A stretch of DNA of 64,000 nucleotides from Clavelina lepadiformis (lineage: Eukaryota > Chordata > Ascidiacea > Aplousobranchia > Clavelinidae). The position numbers and the translations under genes are program-made. The number at the start of each line of letters is the position of its first letter. Position 1 is the stretch's first letter. This document shows, one piece after another, positions 46,261 to 63,232 of this stretch. The stretch is from contig NC_135242.1 in assembly GCF_947623445.1 (NCBI RefSeq), positions 558,001 to 622,000 of the forward strand, in the 5' to 3' direction. The notes beneath the pieces are model-generated. The model did not search any database, was not told the origin of the DNA, and saw only the letters and a program-made list of their open reading frames with translations.

Positions 46261-48153
46261 GCATGATTTATTTTTCACCATTGATTGTGGGAGCGAAAAA
46301 CAGCGATGACCTTGTTACAGCAAATATAACAGATAATATGATCACAACAATGAAAGAGCGGACAACGCGAAAGCGACATAGCCTGGAAAATGTTAACTCT
46401 ATACAGTGATGACCATGGAAGGTTACCATGACTACCAAACCCGGAATGCGTTTACGATGAAAGTTATCACAAGAGAAAAACAAATAATAATTAGAATAGC
46501 AAAAGGCGCAGAAAACACAAAAATATTTTATTGCTTAGGTCAAAAACTATTTGAAAAGGCGTAAAAAACGCATAAATAATTAAAATAAAATTCACCCAAC
46601 CCAGTATCTGCGGTCAGGCTGAGAGCATTGTGTCGAGGTTCGCACAAAGTATTCCAACGAATGAGATGTTTTTAAACAGCTTAATATTTAAACGAACCCG
46701 AAAACAAATCATTTACAGGAATATTTTCAAAACAACAGAATGCGTTGTCTATATCCAGTACATGGATTAATTTTTAACCTAAACAAATTACTCTGTTAGT
46801 TTAATTGGACATTTCGTAAATTGTCCGAAATAAACAAATTTATCTCGAAATGTAAATAATAAACTTAAATTCGACGTTGATCTAACTCGAACGTTTATTA
46901 CATTTCCACCGATTTTTATGTGGACGACTTTAGCGTCCAATCTCTGCACATAAATGAGCAACATGTCGTGATTTCAAGACACGAAGCGTCAAATCGCAGG
47001 TGACTTGTTCTGCAACGTCACAGGCGGTACTGAAGGTAAAGATTCAGCCATGCGGAACTTAACTGGAATTGGCCTGTTCAATTGTTGCGTAGGCGATGAC
47101 GTGTCGATAACAGCTGACAAATAAAGATACATAAAGCCAAAGTCAAGTTCACATTTTCTCATGAAAACAACAAAACCAGGAGAATTAAATTTTTACCTGC
47201 GAGGAGAAAAGTCTCCTCTTGTTTATTTATTGTTCGAAAACAATCACCACCCGCTCTCCGCCATTGTTTGGCAGATAGCGATAAAATGAAATAAAACGAA
47301 ACTTTTATGAAATTAAAAATAAGCAATTTTGTCAATTCTTTTTTAAAATTCATACAAACTTTATGCATGGTCGGTTGCTATTAACAACGAGACAAGTAAT
47401 ATAACTCTGACGTCAATGTAATGCTTTCGTATAGCAGCAGTGGACCTAAACATTGTGACGTCATGTTGTAACATAGGCAGTTTATTGCGATATGTTATGA
47501 CGTCACAACAACCGTTTTTATTGAAACTAATTTCGTAATTTTCAACGTTGCTTAACATGTATACGCCAAAGTTTAATATATACGTCACAATAAACAATTA
47601 TGATTCAACTGCCGATGCCGCTATCGAAATTTTACCTTTTTCTTTTCGTCCCGGCCCCGAATTCCCCTATGTCGATGGTCCCCGGCCCTGGTATATAAAT
47701 CAGTGCCTGCCCCTTTGTTCGCAATCTTGGATCTTTTGGATTTACCTGAGAACGAAATCATGTTGAAAGGTTATTTTAGTGCGAGGTGGAACGTTTGTTA
47801 AATTGTGGCTTGAGTCGAAAATTGAAACTAAGTTTACGAAATAGAAGTTTTATGAAACCAAATTTATTTTAAAAATAGGATTTGTGTTACATTAAAATAA
47901 ATATAATAAGATCGTATATCAAATTTTTTGTTATCAAATTCATTGTTTTGAATTTTTGTTTAGAATATAACTATGTAACAAATATACCCCAATTTTTAAA
48001 AAAATTGTAAAAATTTCTTGCAAAGTATTTGAAGAAATGGTAAAAAGTTTAATCAAACTTAAAACTTAGCATTCAAATGTCTCGTTTTTTTCAGAGGATT
48101 ATGTTATTGAAGTTTATTTTGGAGAAATCGCGATCAATTAAAATTAAAGAAAA
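46261..48153. other. Upstream region of DUOX; no gene seen
   Basis: AT-rich. Contains scattered TGACGTCA sites (47410, 47457, 47500). The DUOX promoter should lie near its right end. No clear TATA box was identified and no supported coding exon is present. Confidence 0.4.
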
Positions 48154-51100
48154 ATGTTGAAATTTATTTTTGTTTTCATCCTGAATCTCTCCTTCGTCCA
48201 AAATGAAAGTGAGTTCTCTGATAGTTCTCTGAAATTTAAAATAAATTTTTTTGCATCATTTTCAATTATTTTTGAAAACCTTTGCTTTATTAAAAAAAGC
48301 AGCGGGTTATTGCGATACCAACTTGAGATTTTAAATCGAAATTATTTTTAACGCAGATGGCGGTAAGGAATATCCTCCATACGACGGTTGGTTCAACAAC
48401 AGAGACAACCCTTCATCGGGAGTAATTGGTGAGTTAGATCAAATTTCGTTCTTTCGAAAAAACAAAATTTTTTAATACAATCAAAGTTTAAAACGACTTA
48501 TGCAATTATGTCGTAACAATGTTTAAACGATTTAATCGTTTTTATTCCGACAATTAGGAAAGATGTCTTTCTGTAAACAAAGCGGATTTTATTTAACCAA
48601 TAACCAGAAACGACGTCGCGTTTGGTCGAGTTGGTCTTGTCACAAAAGAGACAATTCACATTGTTTTCGTTCAAGCTTTGTCTTAGCAACGAGACATCCC
48701 GGTTACAACCGAGCAACCGGCGATGATTTTTCAATTCTCATCAAAAACAACCTGATAGTTTCGCTCTATCGTTGACAATATTTATGAATATTTTAATCGA
48801 AAAGAAATCGCCGGTTTGTTCATATTTGATTATGACAAATAACCGCGTTTGTTTGACAAACAATGGCGGCTCAAGCGACCAGAGGGAAATTCAAAGTTTC
48901 AAAATGGCGATTTCGATTTTAGAATGTTCGTCAATCAAAATGAACTTAACGACAGAAAATCACTCAACTCTTGTTTTATGACGACAAGTGAGCAAATAAA
49001 CCGTTGAAACATTTATGACGCAACATTTTTGCTGTATAATGACGTAATAAGCAGTTATCAACCATGCAAGAGTGAAGTTTCAAATTTATTTGATTAAGAT
49101 TGTTCCAATATAAACGACGACAGCGAATAGGTTCCACCGTAAGACGATATCGCGGTGAATGGAAGGATTTTACGAAACGGAGAGGTTCATGAACAGACAG
49201 GATTGCTGATCTAGACAAAGATTGGATTCAATCAACTCAGTAAATTTCAGTCAAATTTTCAACTTTAGCCTGAGTCGATTTTTTCCGTCGCTCAAATTCT
49301 AACTCAATGTTACATCACCACGAAGGCTGACTCTGATTGGTTGACACAAAATTTCGCAAACTTAAACTTGCCTTGCCAGGTCCCCTTATAATGAACTCAT
49401 TAAATACAACTGCTGCAGGGTGGAATCTTTTAAAATGTATCTTTTACTTCATAAAGCTGTCTCCACGCCTTCAATTATTACGTAATAAATACTATTTATG
49501 ACCGAAAGTCGTTTCCAGCTTGAGTCTCTCAAACCAATAAAACAATCCACTTCTCGCTCTGTCTGGAAACATCTCGCGTAGGAGCGACTCCCCTACCCTC
49601 TATTTGTTCGCTGATTATGACGTCATATATATTCTAGATTCGACGCTTTGCAGAAGACTTCCAACGCATTATGAGGATGGCGTGAGTGCGCCATCTGGTG
49701 CCAAGAGACCCAATCCTCGGCTTGTGAGCAACGTCATAATGGCGGGGGAGAGCGGCAAAGCTTCGTACAACAACAAGACAGCGCTCTTCGCTTTCTTTAG
49801 TGAGTTAACTTTTGATTTCGGGACTTTACAGTTAAAATTCCTGATGAAAAGTTGCAGCGAATATTCATTTGTAATCTAAAAGTTCATAAAGAAGAAAAAG
49901 AAATTCGAGCGAAAATATACTTTTAAGTGATCTCTGACCTTGATCCTTTTCAAACACTTTCACCATCATCAGGTCAACACGTTCTAAGCGAGATTGTGAA
50001 CGTTCAAAGCAACCAATGTCCGCCCGAGCCCTTCAACATTCCTCTGCTGGAAAATGACTCTTTAAACCCGCAAAAAAAGAAATTTTTTCTGATGCCATAC
50101 GAAAGATCGCGTTACGACACTTCCAACTACGGGTCTTCCCCCAACCATCCAAGGAACCAATTAAATGACGTCACATCTTTTTTGGACGGCGGAAGTATAT
50201 ATGGGTCACAGAAGTCCTGGGCCAATCAGCTTCGGCTTTTCAATTCGACCTGTCCAATGAGAACACGAACTTCGAACTTGTTTGCAAGTCAGGTATGACG
50301 TCATGTATGTCATAGTTATGATATCACTACAACTATTGTGAGCTCATGTGTCGTAAATTTACTCTAAGATCTGAACAAATACGTCATTAGGTTTCGGTTT
50401 TGACGTCAAACTTATTGCGTTTTAGAAAAATCCGACTGACTGCCGAGGAGAGTTGAAGTCGTTGAACGACGAAGGGAGATTCCCCGGTCAAAATGACGTA
50501 GGACTTTTTTACGAAAATCACTTTGATCCAAGAGACCACAAGATCAAGAAAACGGAAAGTTTTTACCGTAAGTTTGTTATTTCTTGATCGTTTTCTCACA
50601 TTTAGATTTTTATAGTCGGCGACATTCTATTTAAACCCGTCGCGAGTTTACCGACTCCGTATTTGATCGAATTAATTATTACGTCATAGAGATACAAAGT
50701 AGGCGCCAGAATTTTGAATTCTGAGAATTGGAAAGAACTCGCAGCAAAGATTAAATAAGGAGCTAGTTTAGGTCGTTGACCTTGTCTCGAACACAATAAT
50801 ACTTCTATGGCGTAAAAGTTCAAACAACAACATTGCTGTTTTGAATTTAAAGGAAAACAAGTGAACATCTCGCACGTGCGAGTGCTCTGTTGGCTTGTTC
50901 AGGAATAAACTAAAACCCGACAAATAATTGTGACGCAAGACAAGGAGCCGGAACTATTATGAGCAAACAAACGATATTTACTCAACGTAACGATCAAACC
51001 GGCCCACGTGGTTTAATCTTTGATTGTTACGTGCTCACGTCTACCGGCTTTATTATGACGTCAAAAAAGCGTTTTCAGTGTTTAGTGCATAATTCTGTTT

Positions 51101-54100
51101 AATGACCCAAACAGCCGAGATTTTCAACCAAAAATAATTTCTTTTCAGTTCTTGGCAACAAACAAGGCGAGGAAAATCCCTTTCTCCTCAGTCTGGAGAT
51201 AATGTGGTTTCGTCATCACAACTGGCTTGCCATGAAACTTCGTGATGACGTAGCTCACTCTGATTGGACGGACGAGCAAGTGTTCAATGAAGCGAGAATT
51301 CGAAATATCGCGGTGCACCAGGTAACAATGGCCGCCGTGTTCTTCCGCTCACCTGTGGTCCGATGTCTCTTCGTTTTTCTGAAGTGATTTCCAAGACATC
51401 ACAAACAATCTGTCATCTGTAAAATTTGCTATAGTAAGACAATCTTGGACACAATTGGCAAAAAAAATTTATTCTAGGGCTCATCTGGCTTTCTCAGCGC
51501 TTTCGTTTGACTTTCACCCACTCAGACTCCAAAAACAACGTGTCATAGGTCACAAGTTTACGTCATAATTGAAACTCTCTTCCTCAGAGGCGCATCAAAA
51601 TATTTATGCAAAAGTTTTAATTCAAGTTCAAGTTTTATCTTTTTTGTGCAGAAAATCGTCATGCACGAATGGCTTCCTATATTGTTGGGTCACAATTGTA
51701 ACACAAGCAAACCAGTTGATTGTGACGTCATAACTCCTTATAAAGGTATTTGCTTAAACTTTTATTTTGACAAACAAGACGATTTTTCTGTCATAAATTT
51801 TCGAAAACGTTCGATTCTTACGTCATAAGATGCAGCCCAAAATCGCGTTACTTCTGCTCATGTATAAGGGATAAATCTTTTCGAAATGTAGCGATTCATC
51901 AAAAGCCCTTCTGTGCTGATTATTTACGTCAAACGTGTCAGTATGTCGCTTTCGGCGCTCGTTTAAGATTTACAGCCACAGGTGAACTTTGCCCTAGAAA
52001 CGTGCAGAGCGGAAACCTGACCCACACAAAACACGGAGCTCATCTGCTGTCCAATTAGACTCAAACACGAAATGTCACCATAAAAGTAGTGTGACGTCAG
52101 GCTATTGTGGAGACCTGCACTTGGCACTGCCTGGCCTGTGATAGTTTTAGCCATAAAGTCGTCAAAACGCATTTAGCACAAACCCGCACTAAATTATCCA
52201 CAATTAGCACATATTTGTATCATGGCAATGTTTTTTTCCCGCATTATTTAAACCAACATGAGTGTTATTTGAAACCAAACTTTTTTGCAGGATACAATCC
52301 AGGGAGTCCGGTAGGTGTCACTAATGTGTTCCAAAGCGCCGCCATGCGATATATTGACACTTTAACGCCACCTGGTGTGTTCGTTCGAGGAAATTACGAC
52401 AGGTTTGCAACCACTTCGTTTTCATCGCGTGCAGCATAACTCAGTCTTGATTTATGACGCAATAATCAAATTGTCCGCACACCACAGCTCAACCAATGAC
52501 TGCGTGTTCTACAACATGACGCGGGAAACAGCGGGAGATGACGAGAATTTCGAACAGCAGCACATCGGGAAACCGGCTCTTCGGCTCCTCAACACTTTCT
52601 GGAACTCTCACGTGAGTAACAAGATATTTGACTAAACCATTATAATGAAATATTACGTCACAGATTTTGATTGTTATGTCACAGGAGGCGATAAATGAAT
52701 TCGACATCGACAAGTTGTTGATGGGGATGTCGAGCCAGATCGCCGAGAAAGAGGACAACGTCATCACTCCGGACATCCGGGAAGGTTACTACGGGTCCCG
52801 AAGATTCTCCAGAGTAGACGCGGTTGCCATGACGATACAGGTATCTCCATCCGGCGTGATTGTCGTATTGTGACACAGTAATGACGTATACTTTTGCGTA
52901 CGTCAGCAAGGGAGAGATCACGGGCTTCCGGATTACAACACAGCACGCAGGGAGCTGGGAATGGCGGAGAAGCGGAATTTTGAGGAGATAAATCCGCAAA
53001 TTTTCCAGGAGGATCAGGATGAAGGAGGAAAAGTGAGATTTGGAGAAAAATCTTCTTTTATTTAAAATGCGCCACCTGACGGGAGATGCAAAGTTACTAA
53101 TGTTTAAAAACTTCGTAAACAAATTTTTTGTCATAAACTCCGTTACAAAATTATTAAAGTAAATTATTTTATTTTATTTTTTACCAGTTGCTCGAAAACT
53201 TGAAAAGTGTTCACCGCGGTTCAATTCAATTGCTCGATATTTTCACTGGAGGATTGTTGGAAACAAGAAATGGAAACCCTGGAGAACTTTTCCGTTTCCT
53301 GATCAAGGAACAGTTTGAAAAGATTCGAGATGGAGACAGATTCTGGTTCGAAAATGATAAGAACGGGTAAGATAGAAGTCCTGCATCCAACATCATCACT
53401 CTGAGATCGTATCAGGTCTTCATCATTCAACTTTTATCTTCATCTTGCAGGTTGTTCACGACGAACGAAATTGAAGAAATTCACAACGTTTCAATACGAG
53501 ATGTGATCTTAAGAACAAACCCATCCATGAATCCGAGTGAAGATTTGCAAGAAAATCCATTTCTCTGGGACATGACAGGTATCCATCAACCGGATATGAC
53601 ATAAGGTCTTAAACAAGATCTTGCGGATATGACGTAAGAACAATATCTTTGAAAGCAAAATGATTTCGTTTCAGATGGAAAAGCGCCAGCGTGCGGTCAA
53701 CCCTTCCAGCTTAAAGACTCAGACATGGAAGGTTGCACAGAGCTCGAAACTTACGACTACTTCGAAAATGACCAGGTCTCATTTGCGGTTGTATTCACCG
53801 GGCTTGGAGTCTTCGTGTTCGGTAAGCTTGAACGCTGCTTTGTTTTTGAAACATTCAGAGAAATCTTTTAAGACTTACGAGGCTTTGTGCAGTAAAAGTT
53901 ACGTAACAAATGCTGTCTTATTACGCGCAGTCGCCATTGCATCAATGTATTTGGTTGGGGAAAGTACCAAGATGTTGCGGGAACGAAAAAGGAATAGAGC
54001 GACACCTGCCGACGAGGAAAACGTGGCGAGGAAAGCGATGGAAATTCTGGGAAGGAACAATAAATGCAAGGAAGTTCAGGTACATGGTTGACGTCACTTT

Positions 54101-57100
54101 GCACTCAGCACGTCTCCGACTGGATAACAATGTACCGATTATGAGGTGATAACAGTCTAAGTCGTTTTTCTAGATTCAGAAAACTGCAGATAACTCGATC
54201 GTTTTAAAATCTGGCAAAAACCGAAGACTTTTAGAATTTAAGGGACATGTCGAGATTTACGTCAGCAAAGACAAAGGCAGACGAAGCATGTTCGTGAGGA
54301 CAAGTCGCGCAACATACGACCTGGTAAGTGGTTATCACTGATACACTGAAGCTCGCAAATTTAGACCTGATGAGTTTTCATGATTCTTTAGCGATGACAT
54401 TTTTCTGTTTTTTATTGGATTGTGTGGTGACCTGGGCACCATGTTTGCTTTCATTGGTGGCCGAAGATATTGGCAGACTTTTTTGTCTGTTTTTGTTTTT
54501 ACTTTCGACTTTCCCATCACAGCGCCTCTAGTGATCTCTGACAATTACTCTTCAATGTCGTCATCTTTGCCCAGGTTTTGAAATTTGAAACTTCGCGCGA
54601 ATGCGAAGATTTCATCGAAGTTTTAAGAAATTCCTTCCACGCTTCCGGTGTCTCTTTTTCGACGTTGGCGCTGAGCGAGAAAGAGCTCTTCCGAGAAGCA
54701 AAGATGAAGGATGCACGAGATGAAGAGCTGAAGAATTTCTTCCGGACTGCCCTGGGAAAAGTAGGAGGAGTTTTGATGAAAATGTTTCCGTCTAATTAAT
54801 AAGATATCTATATAAATGCGATATAAAATTGGGTAGAAACTTGGTAAAGCTGCAATATACAGGATTCGATTAAACCTAAAGTAATGAAAGTAAGAAGAAA
54901 TGAACGAGATAGAAAGGAAAACAACCACCATAAAAATAAAATAAACATAAACTTGACGTAATTCTGAGAGAAATAACAGAAGTTTTAAAAGAGCATGATC
55001 CGGTGAAATGTTAAAGTAAGATGAATTTTTCTTCTTTAGTCGATGAATCTGGATTTGGATGAAAACAGGAACGTCCCGGATCCATCAAGATCTCATGAGC
55101 TCATCACCACCAGGTTGTCCCAGGATGAATTTGCCGAATACTTGAACTTGAAAGCAAACAGCGGTTTCGTTCGTCAGATGTTCCAAATTGCAGGCAGCGA
55201 CGAGAACGACTTCATCACCATTCGAGAGTTCCTCAATATCATTGTGCTCTTTGAGAAAGGTGAGTTGTTACGTTGAAAGAATTCCTGGATTCCTGGTTTA
55301 AAAAACTTTTCATTCTTGGAAACCTTTTTTTACCTTGAATTATTCTTCCTCTCGCCAGCACTAACTTTCCTTTATTTCGAACGCAACAGGCAACACGCCG
55401 GAGGGCAAACTGAAGCTGATGTTTGACATGTACGACCTCGATAAAACCGGAAGATTGTCTGCGGATGACTTCAAGAACATGCTAAAGTGACTACAAATTT
55501 TACCACTTATTTATACGTCTAAATATTTGTAAGGTTGTTTTATGCTTTTCCTCATGTTCTCTACATGACCATTTAAAAAAAAATTGCTCAAACAATTTTG
55601 TGCAAACGATTTCTATGATTTAACATCAGGTCAATGTTGGAAGCCATCAACACAAAGATTGACCTCGACAATCTTGACCAGCATGTCAATGAAATTATGA
55701 CATCTAGCGGCTGTTTTTCACGAACCGGACTGACGTTTGATGACTTCAAGAGCTTGGTAGAGGATCATGAAACCCACTTGTGCGCCTGCAAACTAAATAT
55801 CCCAGGTTCATATTGTTGCGTAACTATACACGTGACCAACGAAGAATTCACTTTCATATATTTCTGTGGAAAGTTTCGTTCTGTATCGTACAAAAATTTA
55901 TAGTTTTTCGATTAAAATTTTTCTGCTTATTTTTGAAGATGAATCAACCAAAACGAAGAGAAAAACAAAACTTGAAAGATTTCGAGAATCATTTAAAGGA
56001 GTCGAAGATATGTAAGCAGCTTTTAACAAAAGCGTGATAGTTAAAAATGCAGACAGGATGCAATGTTAGAAAACAAAAATTGAATAAAACGGCCTTAAAA
56101 GTATTCTTAATCTTCCAGCGGTTTCTCCTCAAAGAATAATCTTGACGATCGCATTTCCAGCGTCCGGATCCAGCAGCATCCAGGGAAGTTGAAGAAGATG
56201 AAAGTGGTGGTGGAGAAATACGTCGAACATTACAGATTATGCATCTTCTGGGTCGGTCTCTACACCTGGGTCACTATCGGAGTCTTCTTGTACGCATTCA
56301 GTGAGTTGATTATTTCGATACATCTAGTTCAGAGAACGCCAAAAAAATTTTAAGAAGAAAATTCGATTCTATAAATTTGATCATAGATTAGTGAAGATTA
56401 TGTAATAGATTAGATTAACTTTAAAGAATTTGAAAGATTAGAATTAGGTAAGTTATTTTATCAAGCATTCTAGCAAGTATTCTAAATTAAATATTGATGC
56501 TGTGACTGCTGTTTTTTTGCTCTATATTTGAACAAACTGATTGGATTTTAGTGTCCATGGTTATGATGTCTATGAGATGTTGTTAAGTTGATGAAAATAC
56601 TTTTCTTTACATCTTATTCCATTTCAGACGCAGCGTCATCAAATAAACAATCCGGTCTCGGTTTCATTACCGGCTATGCTGTGCCGCTCGCTAGAGGCGC
56701 TGCTGGTGCACTAATGTTCAATTTCTCGACAATCCTCCTCACAATGTGCCGGAATACGATCACATTTCTCCGCGAGACCTTTGTCCATAGATATGTCCCG
56801 TTCGATTATGCCGTCACAATGCATAAAATTATCGCCTGGATGGGAATGTTTTTTTCAGGTAAGTCGCACCACTGGGTACCGAGTTAAACAGTTAAAATCA
56901 CTTGAAAATAACCGAATAAACCCAAAAAATGAACGATTGTTTCTCCTTAAACTTAGTTGTCCATGTGGTGGCGCACGGAATCAACTTTTACTCCATTGTG
57001 ACGCAATCGCCTTCCGATCTTCTTTGCTACTTCCGCGATTATTGGTATTCGAGCGATTTCACGCCCAGCTTTTTGTTCTGGTGTTTGCAAACCATCACGG

Positions 57101-59417
57101 GGGTGGCCGGAGTCGCGCTCTCAATGACCCTGATCATCATGTAAGTGACCCTGACCCTGTAAGTGGCGATGACCATAATTGGTTTCACGTCTGACACATC
57201 TCAACTAATCTCAATAATTACGCTTCTTCCAATCTTCATGAATTTTTTGTCCCCTGAAGCGAAAAGTATCAAATTTTAACGCAATCTGGTCAGCGACCAA
57301 TCGACCTATTAATTGATACCAGTTAACCGATTAAGTGTTAACTTGAAACCAATCCAACCTGTAACATACCCCAGGTACGTGTACGCTTGCGACTACGCGC
57401 GTCGATTCATCTACAACGTCTTCCATTGGACCCATTTCTTCGGCTACATCCTTGTCTATTTCTTCACTTTCATGCACGGCAGCGCTATGATGGTGCAGGT
57501 ATTTGCATAGAAATCTTATATTATATTTTCAAACAGGTAATTTTCCCGAATTTGACTCAATTTCCATTCCTTCAATGCAGATGCCGAGTTTTTATTTGTA
57601 CTTCCTTGGACCTGGTATCTTATATACACTGGACAAACTTTACAGCCTCAGTAGAAGGCACCAAGCGGTGCCAGTGGTGAACGCTAGGCATCTGCCTTCC
57701 GAGGTTTTGCACTTGGAGTTCATCAGACCTCCACATTTTCATTACAAGGCAGGACAATGGGTAGGTTTGCAACGTTTAAATAATTGATTGTGACGTAACT
57801 ATATCAAGCGAGTGTTGATTCATTGTAAACAAACATTATTTTTGCGTCAGGTTCGAATCGCTTCCCTCGACCAATCACATAACGAGTACCACCCCTTCAC
57901 TCTGACGTCAGCACCGTGTGAAGCGAACCTGAAGCTTCACATCCGGGCTGTCGGGCCCTGGACCCGGAACCTGAGGAGCTCATACGCCCCCGAGAACCTG
58001 GACGGGAAACCTTACCCCAAGGTAAGTCAGACTGTCGGTGCTTTGTGCTTATCTGGGCCCTGTTTTCTTTGTTCCTTGTCCAGTAACTGATGAGTAATTA
58101 AGCAATTAACCTTACTCAGCTCTACTTGGAGGGTCCCTTCGGGGAGGGGCACCAAGATTGGGACAAGTATGACGTATCTGTGCTGATAGGGGGCGGAATA
58201 GGGGTCACGCCTTTTGCTTCCATCTTAAAAGAACTTTCAGATCCCCATCACAAGCACGGGATCAGTTGCAAGAAGGTGAGCGCGCCATCTAACGGTGAGG
58301 TGAAATGACTTGATTTGAATGCAACGGATGTTGTATGGATGGATGTCGTTGGAAAAATTTCGGCACACTTAAGTTGAGCGCTTTCCTCACTTTTATCATT
58401 TAATCCGTCTCAGGTCTATTTCATATGGGTGGCACGTGACCAGCGTCAGTTCGAGTGGTTGTCGGAGATAATAGAGAAAGCGGAGCAAACAAGCGGCATG
58501 TTGTCGGCTCATGTCTTCATCACACAGATTCCTCATAAGTTCGACCTCAGAACCACAATGCTGGTGAGATTGTGACCGAATAATTGCCAGATTGTGGTCA
58601 AACAATTGACTTGTTGATGCTTACGCTGGTATAATCATCGGCTGACGTTTTGTGTAAGTTGCCGAAGCGCCGCCGTTTTAGATTTTAAGATAAACTTTTG
58701 CTTTCCCAGTATATTTGTGAGAAACACTTCCACAAGGTGGCGGGTCGCTCCATGTTCACTGGGTTGAAGGCGCAGACACATTTCGGGCGACCAAATTTTG
58801 AAGAGTTCTTTGAATTTCTCGCGATTGAACACTCTGTGGTAATTTTTTTCAGTTATTTGTTTGTTGACTTAAAGTTGTCGTCACAATGGCCGCTTATCAC
58901 GTAGATTTATGTGAAGGACTTAAATTCATTTTTGTTGTTGTTTGTGTTCAAGAATCAATTAAATATCTTTCCTTGTCTGCTTAGTTGCCTGAACCTAGCC
59001 TAATCCTGACCTTAATGAAATCTTGTATTGGAAATTTACCTCAAACCATTCTTAGCATATATCTCTGCGTGGCCGACAACGCCCTATGCGTGGCTTAAAT
59101 TTGTTTTCTCAGCATGTTTCATGATAAATTTGTGCAGATTAAACAAATGCTCAATATGACACAATATACGCGTCAGGCGTGCTAGCACACACACTGACCA
59201 CACGCACCGTCAGTGCAATGGTCAATACCAGTGTAAACTTTATTGCAATGTTAAATACAATGTCACGTTCCAGGAGAAATCGCGGTTGAAACGATCCCAG
59301 TCCTTCGGTGTTTTCAGCTGCGGACCGCCTGGGATGACAAAGAGCATCGAAGAAAGTTGCGTGAAGTTGAACAGCAGGAAAGGGCCATTATTTTGTCACC
59401 ATTTCGAGAACTTTTAA
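48154..59417 (+). CDS. DUOX: Dual oxidase (peroxidase-like plus NADPH oxidase)
   Basis: About 31 phase-consistent exons encode roughly 1,550 residues, the usual DUOX length. Exon 1 (48154-48208) is a signal peptide ([14 protein letters not shown]). The extracellular peroxidase-homology domain runs from exon 2 (YDGWFNN) to about 53580, with [36 protein letters not shown] and [12 protein letters not shown] first membrane segment lies near 53790. EF-hand region: [15 protein letters not shown] near 55200 and [14 protein letters not shown] near 55430. The six-helix oxidase core (56160-57660) has paired haem histidines ([28 protein letters not shown]). FAD and NADPH sites: [44 protein letters not shown]. 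It ends HHFENF at 59417. DUOX passes electrons from NADPH across the membrane to make hydrogen peroxide outside the cell, under calcium control. It normally needs a DUOXA partner, which I do not see nearby. Confidence 0.95.
48640..49045. repeat. Dispersed repeat inside DUOX intron 2
   Basis: Partner of 42510-42975. It lies wholly within the long second intron (48429-49637), which suggests insertion after the intron was already large. No inverted ends or target duplication seen. Confidence 0.85.
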
Positions 59418-61169
59418 AGCCACATATTTTTTTTCGTTTCCTATTCTGCATTTTACTGACATTCGTGAGGAACTTTTTACACCTACTTTTTCTTACTTAA
59501 CAGCATCTTTGTACTGTATGTAAAACTATGTGAGCAATATTGTCTATGTTTTAATATATTTTTGAAAAACTTTTACGTTTGCCTTTATTATAAATCGTTA
59601 TAATAAAAACTTCTATGATGAAATTGACCACTTTTTTTCATCATAAAAAGTTACTTACGAAAACATATGAGCGTTGAGTGCGCCAGCTACTTCGAAGTGA
59701 GAGCAACCTATCATGAACGAGCGCCAGCACAGGTTGAGCTCACATTGAAGTAGGCGGCCGTCAGGTAGAACTAGAGAGTAGTTGCTGACCATATGCAAAC
59801 GAACGCAGCTCATCCCGAATCCACAAGAGCAGTTGCAGAATTAGCTGTGATATGACAAATCTTTCAATACTTTGCAGCAATCATTATAAATGTGCCAGCA
59901 AACTAGTTAATTCTCGCAACATAAACCAGTCACGATGGTGCTGTGGAGTTTATGCAGCAAATTTACTCGTCAGCTTCTGTCTTTCTTGTTGCTGACGACC
60001 AACCACGCTTATATATGAGCTCCACCGGCCTCATTACGTCAAAAACTCACACAAACAAATCCTTTTCACGTCAACACTGGATGGTTATGACATAACAATA
60101 CTTAAAATAAGCTTAAAAACATCTGGATTTGAAAGCGATGTGTCCTGATCGATTCATGAACTGAACTTCGCGCGAGAGATGTCCTCGATTTTTATTGGCT
60201 GGAAATGACAAGCTCCCATAGTTCCCACAAACCCAAATCAAGACACATCTGTCGCCAAGAATTGAAAACGACAATCTACGTCTGACTGAGACAGATAAAC
60301 ACATAATTAATTGGCCATTATGATGCCATTACGGCACATAGCAGGCTATAGCTTTCACAGAGCAATCACCATCCCAAGATTTTACCCTACTTTACGTCAT
60401 GACATAATAATTGGTCCAAATTATTTTGAAATGACAGCGGAAATACTTTTTTTTTGTTTTTTCTAAAATTTATGAAATACCACATTTTCTGATACTGAAC
60501 CTCATAAAGGAATTATTAGAATCATTGGTTGTAGGATGACTTTAAAATCCTTGTTTTTAACCGAAAATAAACTGTCGTCCAAGCTGAAAAAACCAAAAAC
60601 AGCCCGTCGTCATGGATACATAATACTGTAGGTTGAAAGCAAACAAATATTTATTTGTGAATGGATTTGCATTTCCGTTTCGAAGTTTGAGTTAAATTTA
60701 AAGCCGCAAAGTAAAATTATAAATGATTATGAGCCGCACCCAACCATCAGACCCTCTATTGAAGAAAAAATTTAACCGCAAGCATCGGGTTAAATTCCAG
60801 ACGATGTCCAAATAACCTTTTGCTAAATAATTGTGCAATAAAAACATCTGCTACTACAAAAAATGTGCAGTCATCATTTGAGATTGTTACGTCACAATAC
60901 GCATTGATTATCGCATAAAACAACACAATAATGACCTTAAGCCGAAATTTTTCAGAAGTTATTGTACACGTAGAAACCAAATTTACAAGCATAAGCCTGG
61001 AGAGTTTGGCAATTTGCGACTTAGACGCGTCTCTCCATGTAAATTTTAGATAGATTTTAGAAACCATCGTTTTGATATTTGCCGATGAACTCCATCTAAA
61101 TTTGATGGGTTTAATTTCTGACTTTCAATTTACCCAAAATCAGCAGCCCTACGTCAGAGGGTTTTCAAA
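59418..61169. other. DUOX 3' flank and upstream region of the kinase gene
   Basis: After the DUOX 3' UTR no coding frame is convincing. A 103-codon minus-strand frame at 60756-61067 has no recognisable domain. The stretch 59650-59830 is less AT-rich and could be repeat-derived. Confidence 0.4.
59602..59607 (+). terminator. Polyadenylation signal of DUOX
   Basis: AATAAA about 185 bases after the stop codon, followed by a T-rich stretch at 59630-59640. Confidence 0.5.

Positions 61170-63232
<2,063 letters not shown>

Noticed and set aside
60756..61067. 103-codon minus-strand frame
   Set aside because: No domain and no splice context; it lies in the upstream region of the TSSK gene.
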